A program made the translations under genes and the position numbers. The notes beneath the pieces are model-generated. The model ran no database searches. It was not told the origin of the DNA and saw only the letters and a list, made by a program, of their open reading frames with translations. From Brenneria izadpanahii (GTDB lineage: Bacteria; Pseudomonadota; Gammaproteobacteria; Enterobacterales; Enterobacteriaceae), in assembly GCF_017569925.1 (NCBI RefSeq), contig NZ_CP050854.1:2604001-2668000 (forward strand): 64,000 nucleotides of DNA, written 5' to 3'. Of this stretch, positions 26,444 to 35,457 are shown piece by piece. Every line of letters starts with the position of its first letter. Positions within the stretch are counted from its first letter, which is position 1.

Positions 26444-27958
26444 ATGTTTGCACCAAATAAAATTACCGCGGCTATTTTGATGGTTTTAATAACCTCGCTG
26501 AATGCCGCCTGCACCACATCCGCGTCGGCCGACAGCCAAAGTTCGGCGGCTAAAGAAGCCGGCGCAGAGGTTCACCGCGAAGTGAACGCATTTTTCCCGC
26601 GCGTGCCCGGTTCTTATATCGGCGATCCGATGCCGTACTCCGAGAATAACCAGTTTTATATTTTTCATCTTAATGATATTCGCGGCGGCAAAGATCTGGG
26701 CGTGCACGCTTTTCATTTGTTATCGACGAATAATTTGTATAACTACCAAAATCTGGGCGAAGTTATCCCCTATATTAACGATCTCGACAGCCCTGAACTG
26801 CTATTAGGCACCGGCTCGGTGATTAAAGTCGGCGATACTTATCACGCCTGGTATACCGCCCATAATCAGAATGTTTTTCCGGTGGAGTCGATTATGCATG
26901 CGACCAGTAGCGATATGCGCCACTGGACCAAGCACCCCAAAGACACGTTCCTGCCGGGAGAAAACTACCGGGCGAATGACTTCCGCGATCCGCACGTTGT
27001 CTATATCCCCGAAGAGCAACGCTACTGGATGCTGATCACCACCCGTCAGAACGGCACCGGCGTGATCGTCAAATATACCTCGACCGATCTGACTAGCTGG
27101 AAAGATGAAGGCGTACTGTTCCGCAATGATACGACAAGCCATGACGCCAATCTGGAATGTCCGACGCTGGTTTATTTCAACGGGCGGTGGTATCTCAGCT
27201 TTAGCGACCAGTGGCCGCACCGCCTGACGCAATACCGCATGGCGGAATCGCCGAACGGTCCTTTCGTTAAGCCGGATAATTTCTATTTTGACGGCCCCGG
27301 CCTATACGCGGGCAAATTGGTTGAAAAAGACAAGCGGCTGTTCGTTTTTGGTTGGGTGCCGACCAAAGCCGGCGAAGATAACGCCGGCAATATCGACTGG
27401 GCGGGCAACCTGATTGCCCATGAGTTAACCGCCGCGCCCAACGGCCAGCTAAAAACCAGACTACCGCAGGAAATAGCGGATGTATTCGCGCAAAAAGCCC
27501 CGCAACCCAGCCAACTGCATCCGCTATTGGCGAAAAACAGCGCCGCGTCATTTGGGGAAATCAGCAGTCAGGTATTTTCTCCATTGACCGGAACCACCGA
27601 AATTACCGGTAATTTTCCTATTAGCGGCGACGGCGCGATATTCAGCTTCGGCATGGATGACGATATACCGCAGAACGCGCCGCTGAATGTCGTATTTAAT
27701 AAAAAAACCAACAAGGTTCTTTTTTATACCGCAGGAATAAACGATCTCCCCAAACGTAAGCCGGAAATGGGTATAGAAACGCCATTATCCGACAATATTA
27801 ATCTGAAAATAATTATTGAGGACTCCATTGCCGTGTTCTACATCAACGACAATATCGCCTTTAGTACGCGCATGTACCATATTTCCGGCAAGAAATGGGC
27901 GATCAGCGTCCCCCAGAGCAATATCGATACCGGCGATCTGCGTATTCGGCATTTTTAA
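26444..27958 (+). CDS. Exported GH32-type fructan/sucrose hydrolase
   Basis: 504 aa. The hydrophobic N-terminus with S-L-N-A-A-C is either a signal peptide or a poor lipobox (Asn at -3). The GH32 five-bladed propeller follows with all three acidic positions: Asp61 (I-G-D-P-M-P-Y, in place of the usual W-M-N-D-P-N-G), Asp182 (F-R-D-P) and Glu238 (L-E-C-P). The C-terminal beta-sandwich (about 370-504) keeps the family pattern D-S-I-A-V-F-Y-I-N-D. It would release fructose or short fructans outside the cytoplasm, unlike cytoplasmic CscA. It lies 45 bp after one porin and 58 bp before the other, evidently one operon. Specificity (levan, inulin or sucrose) cannot be decided; a GH43/GH68-like relative is a lesser possibility. 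Confidence 0.8.
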   Translation: MFAPNKITAAILMVLITSLNAACTTSASADSQSSAAKEAGAEVHREVNAFFPRVPGSYIGDPMPYSENNQFYIFHLNDIRGGKDLGVHAFHLLSTNNLYNYQNLGEVIPYINDLDSPELLLGTGSVIKVGDTYHAWYTAHNQNVFPVESIMHATSSDMRHWTKHPKDTFLPGENYRANDFRDPHVVYIPEEQRYWMLITTRQNGTGVIVKYTSTDLTSWKDEGVLFRNDTTSHDANLECPTLVYFNGRWYLSFSDQWPHRLTQYRMAESPNGPFVKPDNFYFDGPGLYAGKLVEKDKRLFVFGWVPTKAGEDNAGNIDWAGNLIAHELTAAPNGQLKTRLPQEIADVFAQKAPQPSQLHPLLAKNSAASFGEISSQVFSPLTGTTEITGNFPISGDGAIFSFGMDDDIPQNAPLNVVFNKKTNKVLFYTAGINDLPKRKPEMGIETPLSDNINLKIIIEDSIAVFYINDNIAFSTRMYHISGKKWAISVPQSNIDTGDLRIRHF

Positions 27959-28016
27959 TTACCGAGTCGCCTTATTTCTCACTGCATTGCGGTAGTTTTT
28001 CGCAAGGGAATTATTT

Positions 28017-29045
28017 ATGAAAACGATTATCTCTAAAAAATGGGCGCTGCTCGCCATTACCGTTTTACCCATGACCGGTCAGGCGGCGATGGATGTCATG
28101 CGTAATGATGAAGGCACCGTAATTGGCGTCAATCCCTGGTCCTATCTGGATGAAAACGTTATGTGGACCACCACCCAATCCTCCTATGCCCACGGCGGCA
28201 AGGTACACGGCAATATCAAAAGCAAGTTCGAAGTTACCGATACCAACTGGAAAAACAACACCACGCATGACGGCTCGGATAACTTTGTTCTATCGCAGGC
28301 CGTGTTGCGTCACGATAGCCTTCCCTCCTGGTATCTGGCCTTTTACAACGGGCGGGAAACCGAATATCAGGGCAGTTTTACCAGCCAGAAATATGAACAG
28401 CAAACCCAGCGCACGCAGTTGATTTTTGGCTACAACCACCAGATTGGCCGGGGAGACGTAGGCGCGGAGCTGCTGGTCGGCAGCGAATCGCTGAATGAAC
28501 GCTGGCAGGCGCGATACAAATTATACGGAACCTATCGCCTGACCGACCGTCTGTCGGCGTTCGGCTATTTCTATCAGGATCTACAGCATAAACGCTCCGC
28601 CGGCGCGGATTGGATTAATGACACGGATGTCACCACCAGCGAAATTGAACCCGGTCTGCAATATATTATTACCGACAGCACCGGCGTCTGGCTGCGCAGC
28701 CGCTATAGCGAAGGCAAGCTGGAACGTAAACAATGGGGAAATATCAACGATCGGGACTGGAGTACCAGCGTAGGCGTCTGGCATAACTGGGACAACAGCC
28801 TGACCACCACCCTGCATAGCGGCATCGGCCACTACCGCAAATACAATGCCCGCCCCGAAGACGGCGAAGTGTTCCAGAACACCCGCTATAAATATGTCGC
28901 GCTAGGCGCCAACTACCCAATCAGCAAGCGATTTAATATTTCCGGGGAAGTAAAAGCCTCGGATGATAAGCAATCCGGCAGTTGGGTCACCGGCGGCAAA
29001 GCCATCAATATGTCCTATATGCTGTCAGCCGACTTCAATTTCTGA
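28017..29045 (+). CDS. OmpG-like monomeric outer-membrane porin (second copy)
   Basis: 342 aa. Signal peptide to about G-Q-A-A (residue 23), then a barrel of amphipathic strands ending S-A-D-F-N-F with terminal Phe. It is clearly paralogous to the first porin: both share G-N-I-x-S-K-x-E, D-T-x-W-K-N-N-T and V-L/W-L-R-H-D. It also has E-I-E-P-G-L-Q-Y-I-I-T-D, like the OmpG pattern. AAGGGA precedes the ATG. It closes the operon; a terminator follows. Two different porins beside one hydrolase suggests they pass different chain lengths, which is inference. Confidence 0.8.
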   Translation: MKTIISKKWALLAITVLPMTGQAAMDVMRNDEGTVIGVNPWSYLDENVMWTTTQSSYAHGGKVHGNIKSKFEVTDTNWKNNTTHDGSDNFVLSQAVLRHDSLPSWYLAFYNGRETEYQGSFTSQKYEQQTQRTQLIFGYNHQIGRGDVGAELLVGSESLNERWQARYKLYGTYRLTDRLSAFGYFYQDLQHKRSAGADWINDTDVTTSEIEPGLQYIITDSTGVWLRSRYSEGKLERKQWGNINDRDWSTSVGVWHNWDNSLTTTLHSGIGHYRKYNARPEDGEVFQNTRYKYVALGANYPISKRFNISGEVKASDDKQSGSWVTGGKAINMSYMLSADFNF

Positions 29046-29080
29046 TCTTGCGGTACGGCTGTTTCGGTGCGCCGGTTCGG

Positions 29081-29114
29081 CGGCGCGCCGTATTGTAAAA
29101 CGCGCCGGATTTTT
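29081..29114 (+). terminator. Intrinsic terminator after the porin-GH32-porin operon
   Basis: Seven-bp GC stem (CGGCGCG with CGCGCCG) around a 13-base loop, followed by GATTTTT, 36 bp after the porin stop. Confidence 0.7.
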
Positions 29115-29689
29115 AGATAGCCCGCATTTGCAAGCCAATAGATGGCATGGTGAAAAAGCGTGGTTTTTCATTTACGCGCCGCGCGGCATGAGAAAATTTT
29201 TATATTTTTTAGTTATTAGAAAAGTAATTTATATTTATTCCAACTTCCCCTAAAGAATGTGTCGTATGAGGGAATAAATTATGCCAACTTTGCGTATGCA
29301 GAGGAAAAAATTCGCGGAATAGTAAAAAACCTCAATATTACAGCTATATTTTCCTGCGCTTTTGCGCCACGGGAAATACGCCGCAATCTGACGATCCGCA
29401 GCATGCCTGATCTTAGTGAGTATAGATAACCATTCTGGTGCGCAATGCACTTATGAGGGGCAGGAAAATAAGCCGGATTTACGCCATCAAAAAAACAGAT
29501 TGCACACATCATATTTAATCGATTCTACATATCGCTACCGCTGGCTAGTATCGGGATAAGCGGCAATGACGCGCGCCGCAACGGAAGTTTCCGGGGATAT
29601 CTCCTGAATAATTCAGCGCGGCTAGTGCGTCTGCCCCTGAAGCCGAACGGATATAAGTCATTCCATTCATTATGCGGGAAAGCACCAGT
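29115..29689. other. Non-coding, AT-rich region
   Basis: About 575 bp without a convincing gene. The left two thirds are AT-rich; frames present lack ribosome binding sites and family resemblance. It must hold the promoter of the DUF485-symporter operon, but no element stands out. It marks the left border of the module that splits the csc locus. Confidence 0.5.
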
Positions 29690-29950
29690 ATGAAAAAGAG
29701 TTCTGCACAATTAACAAATTCAGCAGATAAAGATGAATCATTGCTAATGGGGGTAATATTTACCTGCGTGCAAATAGTTATTTTTTTTAGTTTCGTCCTT
29801 ATTTGCGCCTTTAACGTTCCGCTATTAAGCCGGGAATTTTTAAATTCCGGCATACCGCTGTCCTTTGTTCTGGGAATGCTGGTTATCGTCAGTGGAATCA
29901 TTTTAACCGCCGCGTATGTGGCTATCGCTAACCGGGCCTCGGAGAAATAA
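29690..29950 (+). CDS. DUF485 small membrane protein, partner of acetate-type symporter
   Basis: 86 aa from ATG 29690 (MKKSSAQ); ATG 29672 would add six residues. Two transmembrane helices (about 21-43 and 56-78) with a short loop match DUF485 proteins (YjcH type). These are usually encoded just before ActP-like sodium/solute symporters, as here. The stop shares a base with the next start (TAATG), so the two are translationally coupled. Its exact role in transport is not known. Confidence 0.85.
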   Translation: MKKSSAQLTNSADKDESLLMGVIFTCVQIVIFFSFVLICAFNVPLLSREFLNSGIPLSFVLGMLVIVSGIILTAAYVAIANRASEK

Positions 29951-31533
29951 TGATGAAGATGTTGATTTTTCTTTGTTCGCTGCTGGCGATGAATTCAGCG
30001 TATGCGGATACCGGCGTCGCCCAGGGAGCCAGTTCCACCGCTATCACGCTGTTCCTGCTGATTATCGCCGTCACGCTGTATATCACCTGGTGGGCGGCGA
30101 AAAGAACGCGAACGGCCAGTGACTTTTACAACGCCGGCGGTCAAATATCCGGCTTCCAGAACGGTCTGGCCATCGCCGGCGACGCCATGTCCGCCGGCGC
30201 GCTGCTGGGACTAAGCGCGCTGGTGTTCACCAGCGGTTTCGACGGTCTGATCTATGCCATCGGCTACACCACCGGTCTGCCGCTTGTGGTATTCCTGATG
30301 GCGGGCAGAATGCGGCGGATGGGCAAGTTCACCTTTATCGACGTCGTCTGTTCGCGCCTGGAGGGCCGCTCCGTACGCGTGTTTTCCGCCTGCGCCTCGC
30401 TGATTATCGTGCTGTTTTATCTGATTGCGCAGATGGTGGGCGCCGGTCAACTGATACAGATGCTCTTCGGCATCGATTACGTTTACGCCATTATGCTGGT
30501 CGGCATTCTGATGGTGCTATACGTCACGTTCGGCGGCATGATGGCGACCACCTGGGTACAGATCGTCAAGGCGGTGCTGATGATCTGCGGCTGTTTGTTC
30601 ATCAGTTTTCTGGTCATGAAGAGCGCCGGTTACAGCTTTAGTCAATTGCTGAACGACGCGGTGGGCGTTCATCCGTCCGGCCAAAATATTCTGCTGCCGT
30701 CGGCGCTGGCCCGCGATCCGGTATCAGGTATTTCCCTTGCCATCGCGCTGATGCTCGGCACGGCCGGCCTGCCCCATGTTTTGATGCGCTTTTTCACCGT
30801 GCCCGATGCCCGCGCCGCGCGTAGCTCCGTACTGTGGGCCACCATCTTTATGAATGGCTTCTATGCGATGATTTTCATCATCGGCTTCGGCGCGCTCTAT
30901 CTGTTGCGTACTCAGCCGCAGTTGTTCGATGCGAGCGGAGCGTTAATCGGCGGGACCAATACGGCGGCGCTGCATCTGGCCTACGCTCTCGGCGGCGATC
31001 CCCTGTTCGGTTTCCTGTCCGCCGTGGCGTTCGCCACCATTCTGGCCGTGGTCGCCGGTCTGACCATTTCCGGGGCGTCGGCTATCAGCCATGATATCTA
31101 CGGTTGCCTGTTCGGCAGAAAACCCGGCTCGGAGCAGCGCGAAATGCGCATTATGAAAGCCGCCGTGCTGGTGTTGGGCATCATTGCCGTGCTGCTGGGC
31201 ATCGCGTTCAAAGGCCAGAATATCGCCTACATGATTAGCCTGGCGTTCTCTATTTCCTGTTCCTCCACCTTTCCGGTGCTGATTCTGGCGATCTACTGGC
31301 GGAGATTTTCCGCCCGCGGCGCGGTATGGGGCGGAGCGACGGGACTGATTGCATCGCTGGCGCTCACCATATTGGGGCCGTCCGTTTGGGTAAAAGTATT
31401 GGGATACGCCGCGCCGGCATTTTCCATCGATCCGCCGGCGATTATTACCGTGCCGCTGGCGTTCACGGTCGCCATCGCGGTTTCACTGCTGGAACGGCGT
31501 CCGCTGCAATATGCCCAGCGCCAGGTCTCCTGA
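29950..31533 (+). CDS. Sodium:solute symporter, ActP-like monocarboxylate family
   Basis: 527 aa with a signal-like first helix followed by about 13 helices. SSS-family stretches include N-G-L-A-I-A-G-D-A-M-S-A-G-A-L-L-G, G-G-M-M-A-T-T-W-V-Q-I-V-K-A and a F-S-I-S-C-S-S-T-F-P-V-L region. ActP imports acetate and glycolate; here the linked CoA-transferase gene suggests another carboxylic acid that is activated to its CoA ester. Preceded by a DUF485 gene, as is typical. Confidence 0.9.
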   Translation: MMKMLIFLCSLLAMNSAYADTGVAQGASSTAITLFLLIIAVTLYITWWAAKRTRTASDFYNAGGQISGFQNGLAIAGDAMSAGALLGLSALVFTSGFDGLIYAIGYTTGLPLVVFLMAGRMRRMGKFTFIDVVCSRLEGRSVRVFSACASLIIVLFYLIAQMVGAGQLIQMLFGIDYVYAIMLVGILMVLYVTFGGMMATTWVQIVKAVLMICGCLFISFLVMKSAGYSFSQLLNDAVGVHPSGQNILLPSALARDPVSGISLAIALMLGTAGLPHVLMRFFTVPDARAARSSVLWATIFMNGFYAMIFIIGFGALYLLRTQPQLFDASGALIGGTNTAALHLAYALGGDPLFGFLSAVAFATILAVVAGLTISGASAISHDIYGCLFGRKPGSEQREMRIMKAAVLVLGIIAVLLGIAFKGQNIAYMISLAFSISCSSTFPVLILAIYWRRFSARGAVWGGATGLIASLALTILGPSVWVKVLGYAAPAFSIDPPAIITVPLAFTVAIAVSLLERRPLQYAQRQVS

Positions 31534-31625
31534 ACCGCGCCTGTTTTTCATTTTTATCGATTATTCATAATTAATCCGCCGGCGGTCCGCGCGCCGCCCG
31601 GCGTCAACACCAGGGAAACCACAGC

Positions 31626-33080
31626 ATGAGTAAACAATTTACCGCCCAATCCGGCGCCTTCGCCGAATTGATGAACATTCGCGGCGGCGCGCCGCTGCCC
31701 GACGACGAAGTAAAGGTTACCGGCGGCGATCCGTTCTTCGCCACGCCGTTTCGCATCGGCGAAACGGCGGCGGCGGCGTTGGCGGCCCGCGGCGTCGCCG
31801 CCAACGATTTGTGGGAGTTGCGCACCGGCGAACGGCAGCGCATCGCCGTGGACGTCCGCGCGGCGGCGGCGACCTCGCTGGGCGGCGGCGATATGACGCT
31901 GCGCCGGGACGAGAACGGCGTATTCCAGCCCATCCCGGTTTCCGATGCCATCAAACATATGGTGTCGCTAACGCAGCCGTGGCAAACGGCGGACGGCGGT
32001 TGGCTATTGCCGCATACCAATCTGCCCCATCTTGAGCGGCGTATACTGGACGTTTTGCAATGCGAGAGCACGCCGGAATCAATTAGCGCAGGGGTGCGGC
32101 GCTGGAACGCCGATGAGTTGGAAGAAGCGATAGCGGAGGCAAAAGCCTGCGCCGGCAAGGTCCGCACCGCCGAAGAGTGGCTGCGCCATCCGCACGGCGC
32201 TTATCTGGCTTCCCGTCCGGTGGTGGAGATCACCAAGATCGCCGACGGCGAGCCGGAACCGCTGCCCGCCGGCGACCAACCGGCTTCCGGCATTCGGGTG
32301 CTCGATCTGACGCGTATCCTGGCCGGCCCGACGGCGGGAATCGGTTTTGCCGAGCACGGCGCCGACGTACTCATGGTGACCGCGCCGGATCTGCCGCAGG
32401 TTCCCGCGTTCGTGCGCGATACCAGCCACGGCAAACGCAGCTGTTTCCTCGATTTCCGCCAGCCGGATCAGGCGGCCAAGTTAGCGGAACTGGTGCGAGA
32501 CAGCGATGTATTTATCGACGGCTACCGGCCGGGACGACTGGCGGCGCATGGTTTTGGCGTTGACGAACTGATGAATATGCGACCGGGTTTGATCCACATT
32601 TCCGTCAACTGTTTCGGCTCAGGCGGTCCCTTCGCCGACCGTGCCGGCTGGGATCAGGTCGCGCAGGCGGTAACCGGTATTTGCCATACCCACGGACTGG
32701 CGATCGGCGCCGGCCAGCCCAAGCTGACGCCGGTATTTATGTGCGACTTTCTGACCGGCTTTCTGGCGACGTTCGGCGGCATGTTGGCGCTGGCGCGGCG
32801 CGCGCGCGAGGGCGGCAGCTATCGCGTTCAGGTATCGCTTTGTCAGTCGGCGATGCTGTTGCAGCGTCAAGGCTTGCTGGATGACTTTGCCGGCGCGCCG
32901 GGCCGGCTCAGCCCCGAAGAGTTCGAATCGCTGGCGGTATGCGACGAAAACACCTGCTACGGCGATCTGAAGTCATTAGGACCGGTGCTGGATATGTCCG
33001 CCACGCCCTGCCGATGGTTCGGCACCACGCCGTCGTTGGGCGGCGATCGGCCGATGTGGCGTACGCGGCGCGGCGCATAG
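31626..33080 (+). CDS. Family III CoA transferase (CaiB/BaiF type)
   Basis: 484 aa. The typical CaiB fold begins only at about residue 220 (I-R-V-L-D-L-T-R-I-L-A-G-P-T-A-G) and includes S-H-G-K-R-S, F-I-D-G-Y-R-P-G and F-G-S-G-G-P-F-A-D-R-A-G-W-D-Q-V, the last covering the catalytic Asp region. The first ~210 residues contain G-W-L-L-P-H-T-N-L-P-H-L and E-E-W-L-R-H-P-H-G, which look like the small-domain/C-terminal half of such enzymes placed in front; a rearranged two-part layout is therefore likely. It would move CoA from one acyl-CoA to a carboxylic acid, probably the one brought in by the upstream symporter. Confidence 0.88.
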   Translation: MSKQFTAQSGAFAELMNIRGGAPLPDDEVKVTGGDPFFATPFRIGETAAAALAARGVAANDLWELRTGERQRIAVDVRAAAATSLGGGDMTLRRDENGVFQPIPVSDAIKHMVSLTQPWQTADGGWLLPHTNLPHLERRILDVLQCESTPESISAGVRRWNADELEEAIAEAKACAGKVRTAEEWLRHPHGAYLASRPVVEITKIADGEPEPLPAGDQPASGIRVLDLTRILAGPTAGIGFAEHGADVLMVTAPDLPQVPAFVRDTSHGKRSCFLDFRQPDQAAKLAELVRDSDVFIDGYRPGRLAAHGFGVDELMNMRPGLIHISVNCFGSGGPFADRAGWDQVAQAVTGICHTHGLAIGAGQPKLTPVFMCDFLTGFLATFGGMLALARRAREGGSYRVQVSLCQSAMLLQRQGLLDDFAGAPGRLSPEEFESLAVCDENTCYGDLKSLGPVLDMSATPCRWFGTTPSLGGDRPMWRTRRGA

Positions 33081-33098
33081 CGCCCTCCCCGACTGCAC

Positions 33099-33123
33099 CA
33101 TCATGGCGCAATGCGCCATGATG
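33099..33123. terminator. Hairpin after the CoA-transferase gene
   Basis: CATCATGGCGCA and its exact complement meet around a single base, giving at least a 9-bp stem with a small loop, 19 bp after the stop. No U-run follows, so it is a possible rather than clear terminator. Confidence 0.45.
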
Positions 33124-33250
33124 CGTACGCTTTCTGGCGACAAAAAGCGGCGCATGACAGCGCAAAAATCGTATCTCATTGAATAATGATATTTAATTTC
33201 CCCATTAAACGTGGCGCGATTTTTGCAACCATCTGTATATTGAATGACGA

Positions 33251-33265
33251 AATCGATAATCGATT
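33251..33265. promoter_or_regulatory. Palindrome upstream of the LysR gene
   Basis: AATCGAT-A-ATCGATT, a perfect interrupted palindrome with 7-bp arms, 18 bp before the LysR-type start codon. It contains a T-N11-A arrangement, so it may be an autoregulatory LysR site. Confidence 0.45.
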
Positions 33266-33283
33266 CAATTTTCGGATGATGAT

Positions 33284-34171
33284 ATGAAAATCTGCGAACT
33301 GATGACCTTTGCCGCCGTCGCGCGCTGCGCGAATATCACGGCCGCCGCCAGAGAACTGAATACCGTGCAATCCAACGTCACGACGCGCATTCGGGCGCTG
33401 GAAAACCATATCGGCCTACCATTGCTGGAGCGTCACAGCCGGGGCGTGGCGCTGACCGGCGCCGGGCAGCGTTTACTGCCCTATGCGCAGCAGGCGGTCG
33501 CCCTACTGGACGAGGCGACGCGGGTCGCGCGCGATGAGGGCGAGGCGCAGGGACCGCTGGTGCTGGGCTCGATGGAAACCACGCTCGCCGTGCGCCTGCC
33601 CGACGTGCTGGCGCGTTTTCATGCGCGCTATGCCGACGTACAGTTGGTGATGAAAATCGATTCGACCGCCGCGCTGGTCGAACGCGTGTTAAACAACGAA
33701 GTGTATGGCGCGTTTGTCGCCGGTCCGATTGACCACCCGCTGCTGAGCGTAGAACCGGCGTTCGAGGAGGAACTGGTGCTGGTTACGCCGCGTCGCTGGC
33801 CGACCTTGCAGGCGTTTCGTCTGGATAGCCAGCCGGTGACGGCGCTGATGTTCCGCATGGGCTGCGCCTACCGGCAACGCCTGGAGCAGCTATTGGTCTA
33901 TCTCGGCAGGCCTTCGTTCCAGCGGCTGGATTTCGGCTCGCTGGACGGCATCCTCGGCTGCATCGGCGCCGGCGTGGGGATTACGCTGCTGCCGCGATCG
34001 GTGGTGGAAAATTCCGGCCTGGCCGCCAGTTTGCAGGTGCATACCATAGACGAGTCGATCGCGCGCGTCTCGACGCTGTTTATCCGCCGCCGGGAGGCGC
34101 AGCAAACCACGACGATGCGCTTGTTTCTCGACTGCCTGAGTGAAGAAAAGCCCATGCCGATAGCCGTTTAG
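33284..34171 (+). CDS. LysR-family transcriptional regulator
   Basis: 295 aa. N-terminal winged HTH: L-M-T-F-A-A-V-A-R-C-A-N-I-T-A-A-A-R-E-L then V-Q-S-N-V-T-T-R-I-R-A-L-E. The effector-binding domain follows from about residue 90 (G-P-L-V-L-G-S-M-E-T-T). It lies downstream of and in line with the symporter/CoA-transferase genes and is the obvious candidate to control them. The effector is unknown. Confidence 0.92.
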   Translation: MKICELMTFAAVARCANITAAARELNTVQSNVTTRIRALENHIGLPLLERHSRGVALTGAGQRLLPYAQQAVALLDEATRVARDEGEAQGPLVLGSMETTLAVRLPDVLARFHARYADVQLVMKIDSTAALVERVLNNEVYGAFVAGPIDHPLLSVEPAFEEELVLVTPRRWPTLQAFRLDSQPVTALMFRMGCAYRQRLEQLLVYLGRPSFQRLDFGSLDGILGCIGAGVGITLLPRSVVENSGLAASLQVHTIDESIARVSTLFIRRREAQQTTTMRLFLDCLSEEKPMPIAV

Positions 34172-34254
34172 CGCATTAAAAATGCCTTATCGCGCCGTTG
34201 CGCGCGCACAGGATGCAAATCCTACCGATATTGCGTTTATTTGCGTACTCGTAT

Positions 34255-35211
34255 TCACTTCACGGCGACGCGACATTCCGCTTCCGCCTGATAGCTAACC
34301 AGCGTGTCCCGGTACGGCAATGCGGTCATCGCGCCTTTCGAGGTGGTCGCCAGCGCGCCGCAGGCCTGAGCCTGCGCGATGATAGCCGGCAGCTTCGCGC
34401 CGTCCCGCCATTGCGCGCCCATCTCGCTCAACCCGGCCAGCAGGCCGGCGACAAACGCATCCCCGGCGCCGGTGGTATCCACCGCCCGCACGGCGCGAGC
34501 CGGATAGAATGTCATTTGACCGGGGCGTCCCGCCCAGGCGCCGGCCTTACCCTGGGTTACCACCAGCAGCGACGGGCTGATTTCATTACCCAACGCCGCC
34601 ATCGCCCGGCCGACGTCCTCAATCTCCGTGATCAGCGTCAGTTCTTCATCAGAGAGTTTCACCACATCGGCCAGCGCCAGCGCCTGTTTTACGCAGGTTC
34701 GCATCCGGCCGCGGTCCGGCCACAGATCGTCGCGCAGATTGGCGTCAAAACTGAGCCAGCCGCCGGCCTGCCTGACTGCCGCCATCGCCTGCAACGTGGT
34801 GGATCGCGATGGCTCCGCCGCCAGCGCGATGGAACAACAGTGCAGCCATTCCCCAGCGGAAAAAGCGGGTAAATCGGCAGGCTCAAGAAACAGATCGGCG
34901 CCCGGCCGCACCATAAAGGTAAACTGCCGTTCCCCCTCTTCGTTCAACGTAACCAACACGATGGAGGTGCGATGCAGAGCGTCGTAGTGCAGGTATGAAG
35001 TATCGACGTTTTCTTGTTGCAGCACTTGCTGCAAACGATGGCCAAAGGGTTCATCGCCCACGCGGCCAATAAACGCGCTGTTGCCGTTTAACCGGGCTAT
35101 GCCGACGGCCACGTTAGCCGGCGCGCCGCCGGGACAAGGTAATAAACGCTGCATATCATCAGCGAACAGATCAATTACCGCATCGCCCAACACCCAGACT
35201 TTACTCGCCAT
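34255..35211 (-). CDS. cscK: CscK, fructokinase (PfkB family)
   Basis: 318 aa. Opens with K-V-W-V-L-G-D-A-V-I-D-L, then P-C-P-G-G-A-P-A-N-V-A-V-G, the first PfkB signature. D-T-T-G-A-G-D-A-F-V-A-G-L-L is the second, with the catalytic Asp. It follows E. coli CscK closely, including F-M-V-R-P-x-A-D-L-F-L-E and G-E-W-L-H. It phosphorylates fructose released by CscA to fructose 6-phosphate. ATG at 35211 is used (GAGG 5 nt upstream); a GTG lies at 35217. Divergent from cscB with operators between. Confidence 0.95.
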   Translation of the reverse strand: MASKVWVLGDAVIDLFADDMQRLLPCPGGAPANVAVGIARLNGNSAFIGRVGDEPFGHRLQQVLQQENVDTSYLHYDALHRTSIVLVTLNEEGERQFTFMVRPGADLFLEPADLPAFSAGEWLHCCSIALAAEPSRSTTLQAMAAVRQAGGWLSFDANLRDDLWPDRGRMRTCVKQALALADVVKLSDEELTLITEIEDVGRAMAALGNEISPSLLVVTQGKAGAWAGRPGQMTFYPARAVRAVDTTGAGDAFVAGLLAGLSEMGAQWRDGAKLPAIIAQAQACGALATTSKGAMTALPYRDTLVSYQAEAECRVAVK

Positions 35212-35349
35212 AAACACCTCAATAACGCTTTGATTATCAAATAAAATGTATTACCGTGCCGTCCCGCATTCTTAGCAGGAAAGTCGCTTCGGACGGAATT
35301 GGAAATCGCTCTTGAATGGAATTTAGCGGGTTGCGAAATAAAATAAAAT

Positions 35350-35361
35350 GTTAACGTTAAC
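35350..35361. promoter_or_regulatory. CscR operator candidate O1, cscK/cscB region
   Basis: GTTAACGTTAAC, identical to the two sites near cscR. Together with the next ~20 bases it matches the 25160 region almost base for base. Confidence 0.8.
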
Positions 35362-35364
35362 TTT

Positions 35365-35380
35365 CATGATTAACATCACA
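35365..35380. promoter_or_regulatory. CRP-cAMP site candidate, cscK/cscB region
   Basis: CATGA-TTAACA-TCACA, eight of ten consensus bases, starting 15 bp after the start of O1, exactly as in the porin region. It is centred about 85 bp before the cscB ATG. Confidence 0.7.
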
Positions 35381-35412
35381 TTCCAACAACGAACTGCTTT
35401 AGTTTTTTCATA

Positions 35413-35424
35413 GTTAACGTTAAC
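35413..35424. promoter_or_regulatory. CscR operator candidate O2, cscK/cscB region
   Basis: Fourth copy of GTTAACGTTAAC, 63 bp (six helical turns) after O1 and 33 bp before cscB. It should cover the cscB transcription start, given the CRP site about 41 bp upstream. Confidence 0.8.
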
Positions 35425-35457
35425 AATTCAGCCATCGACCTGTCAGGAGTCACACTG

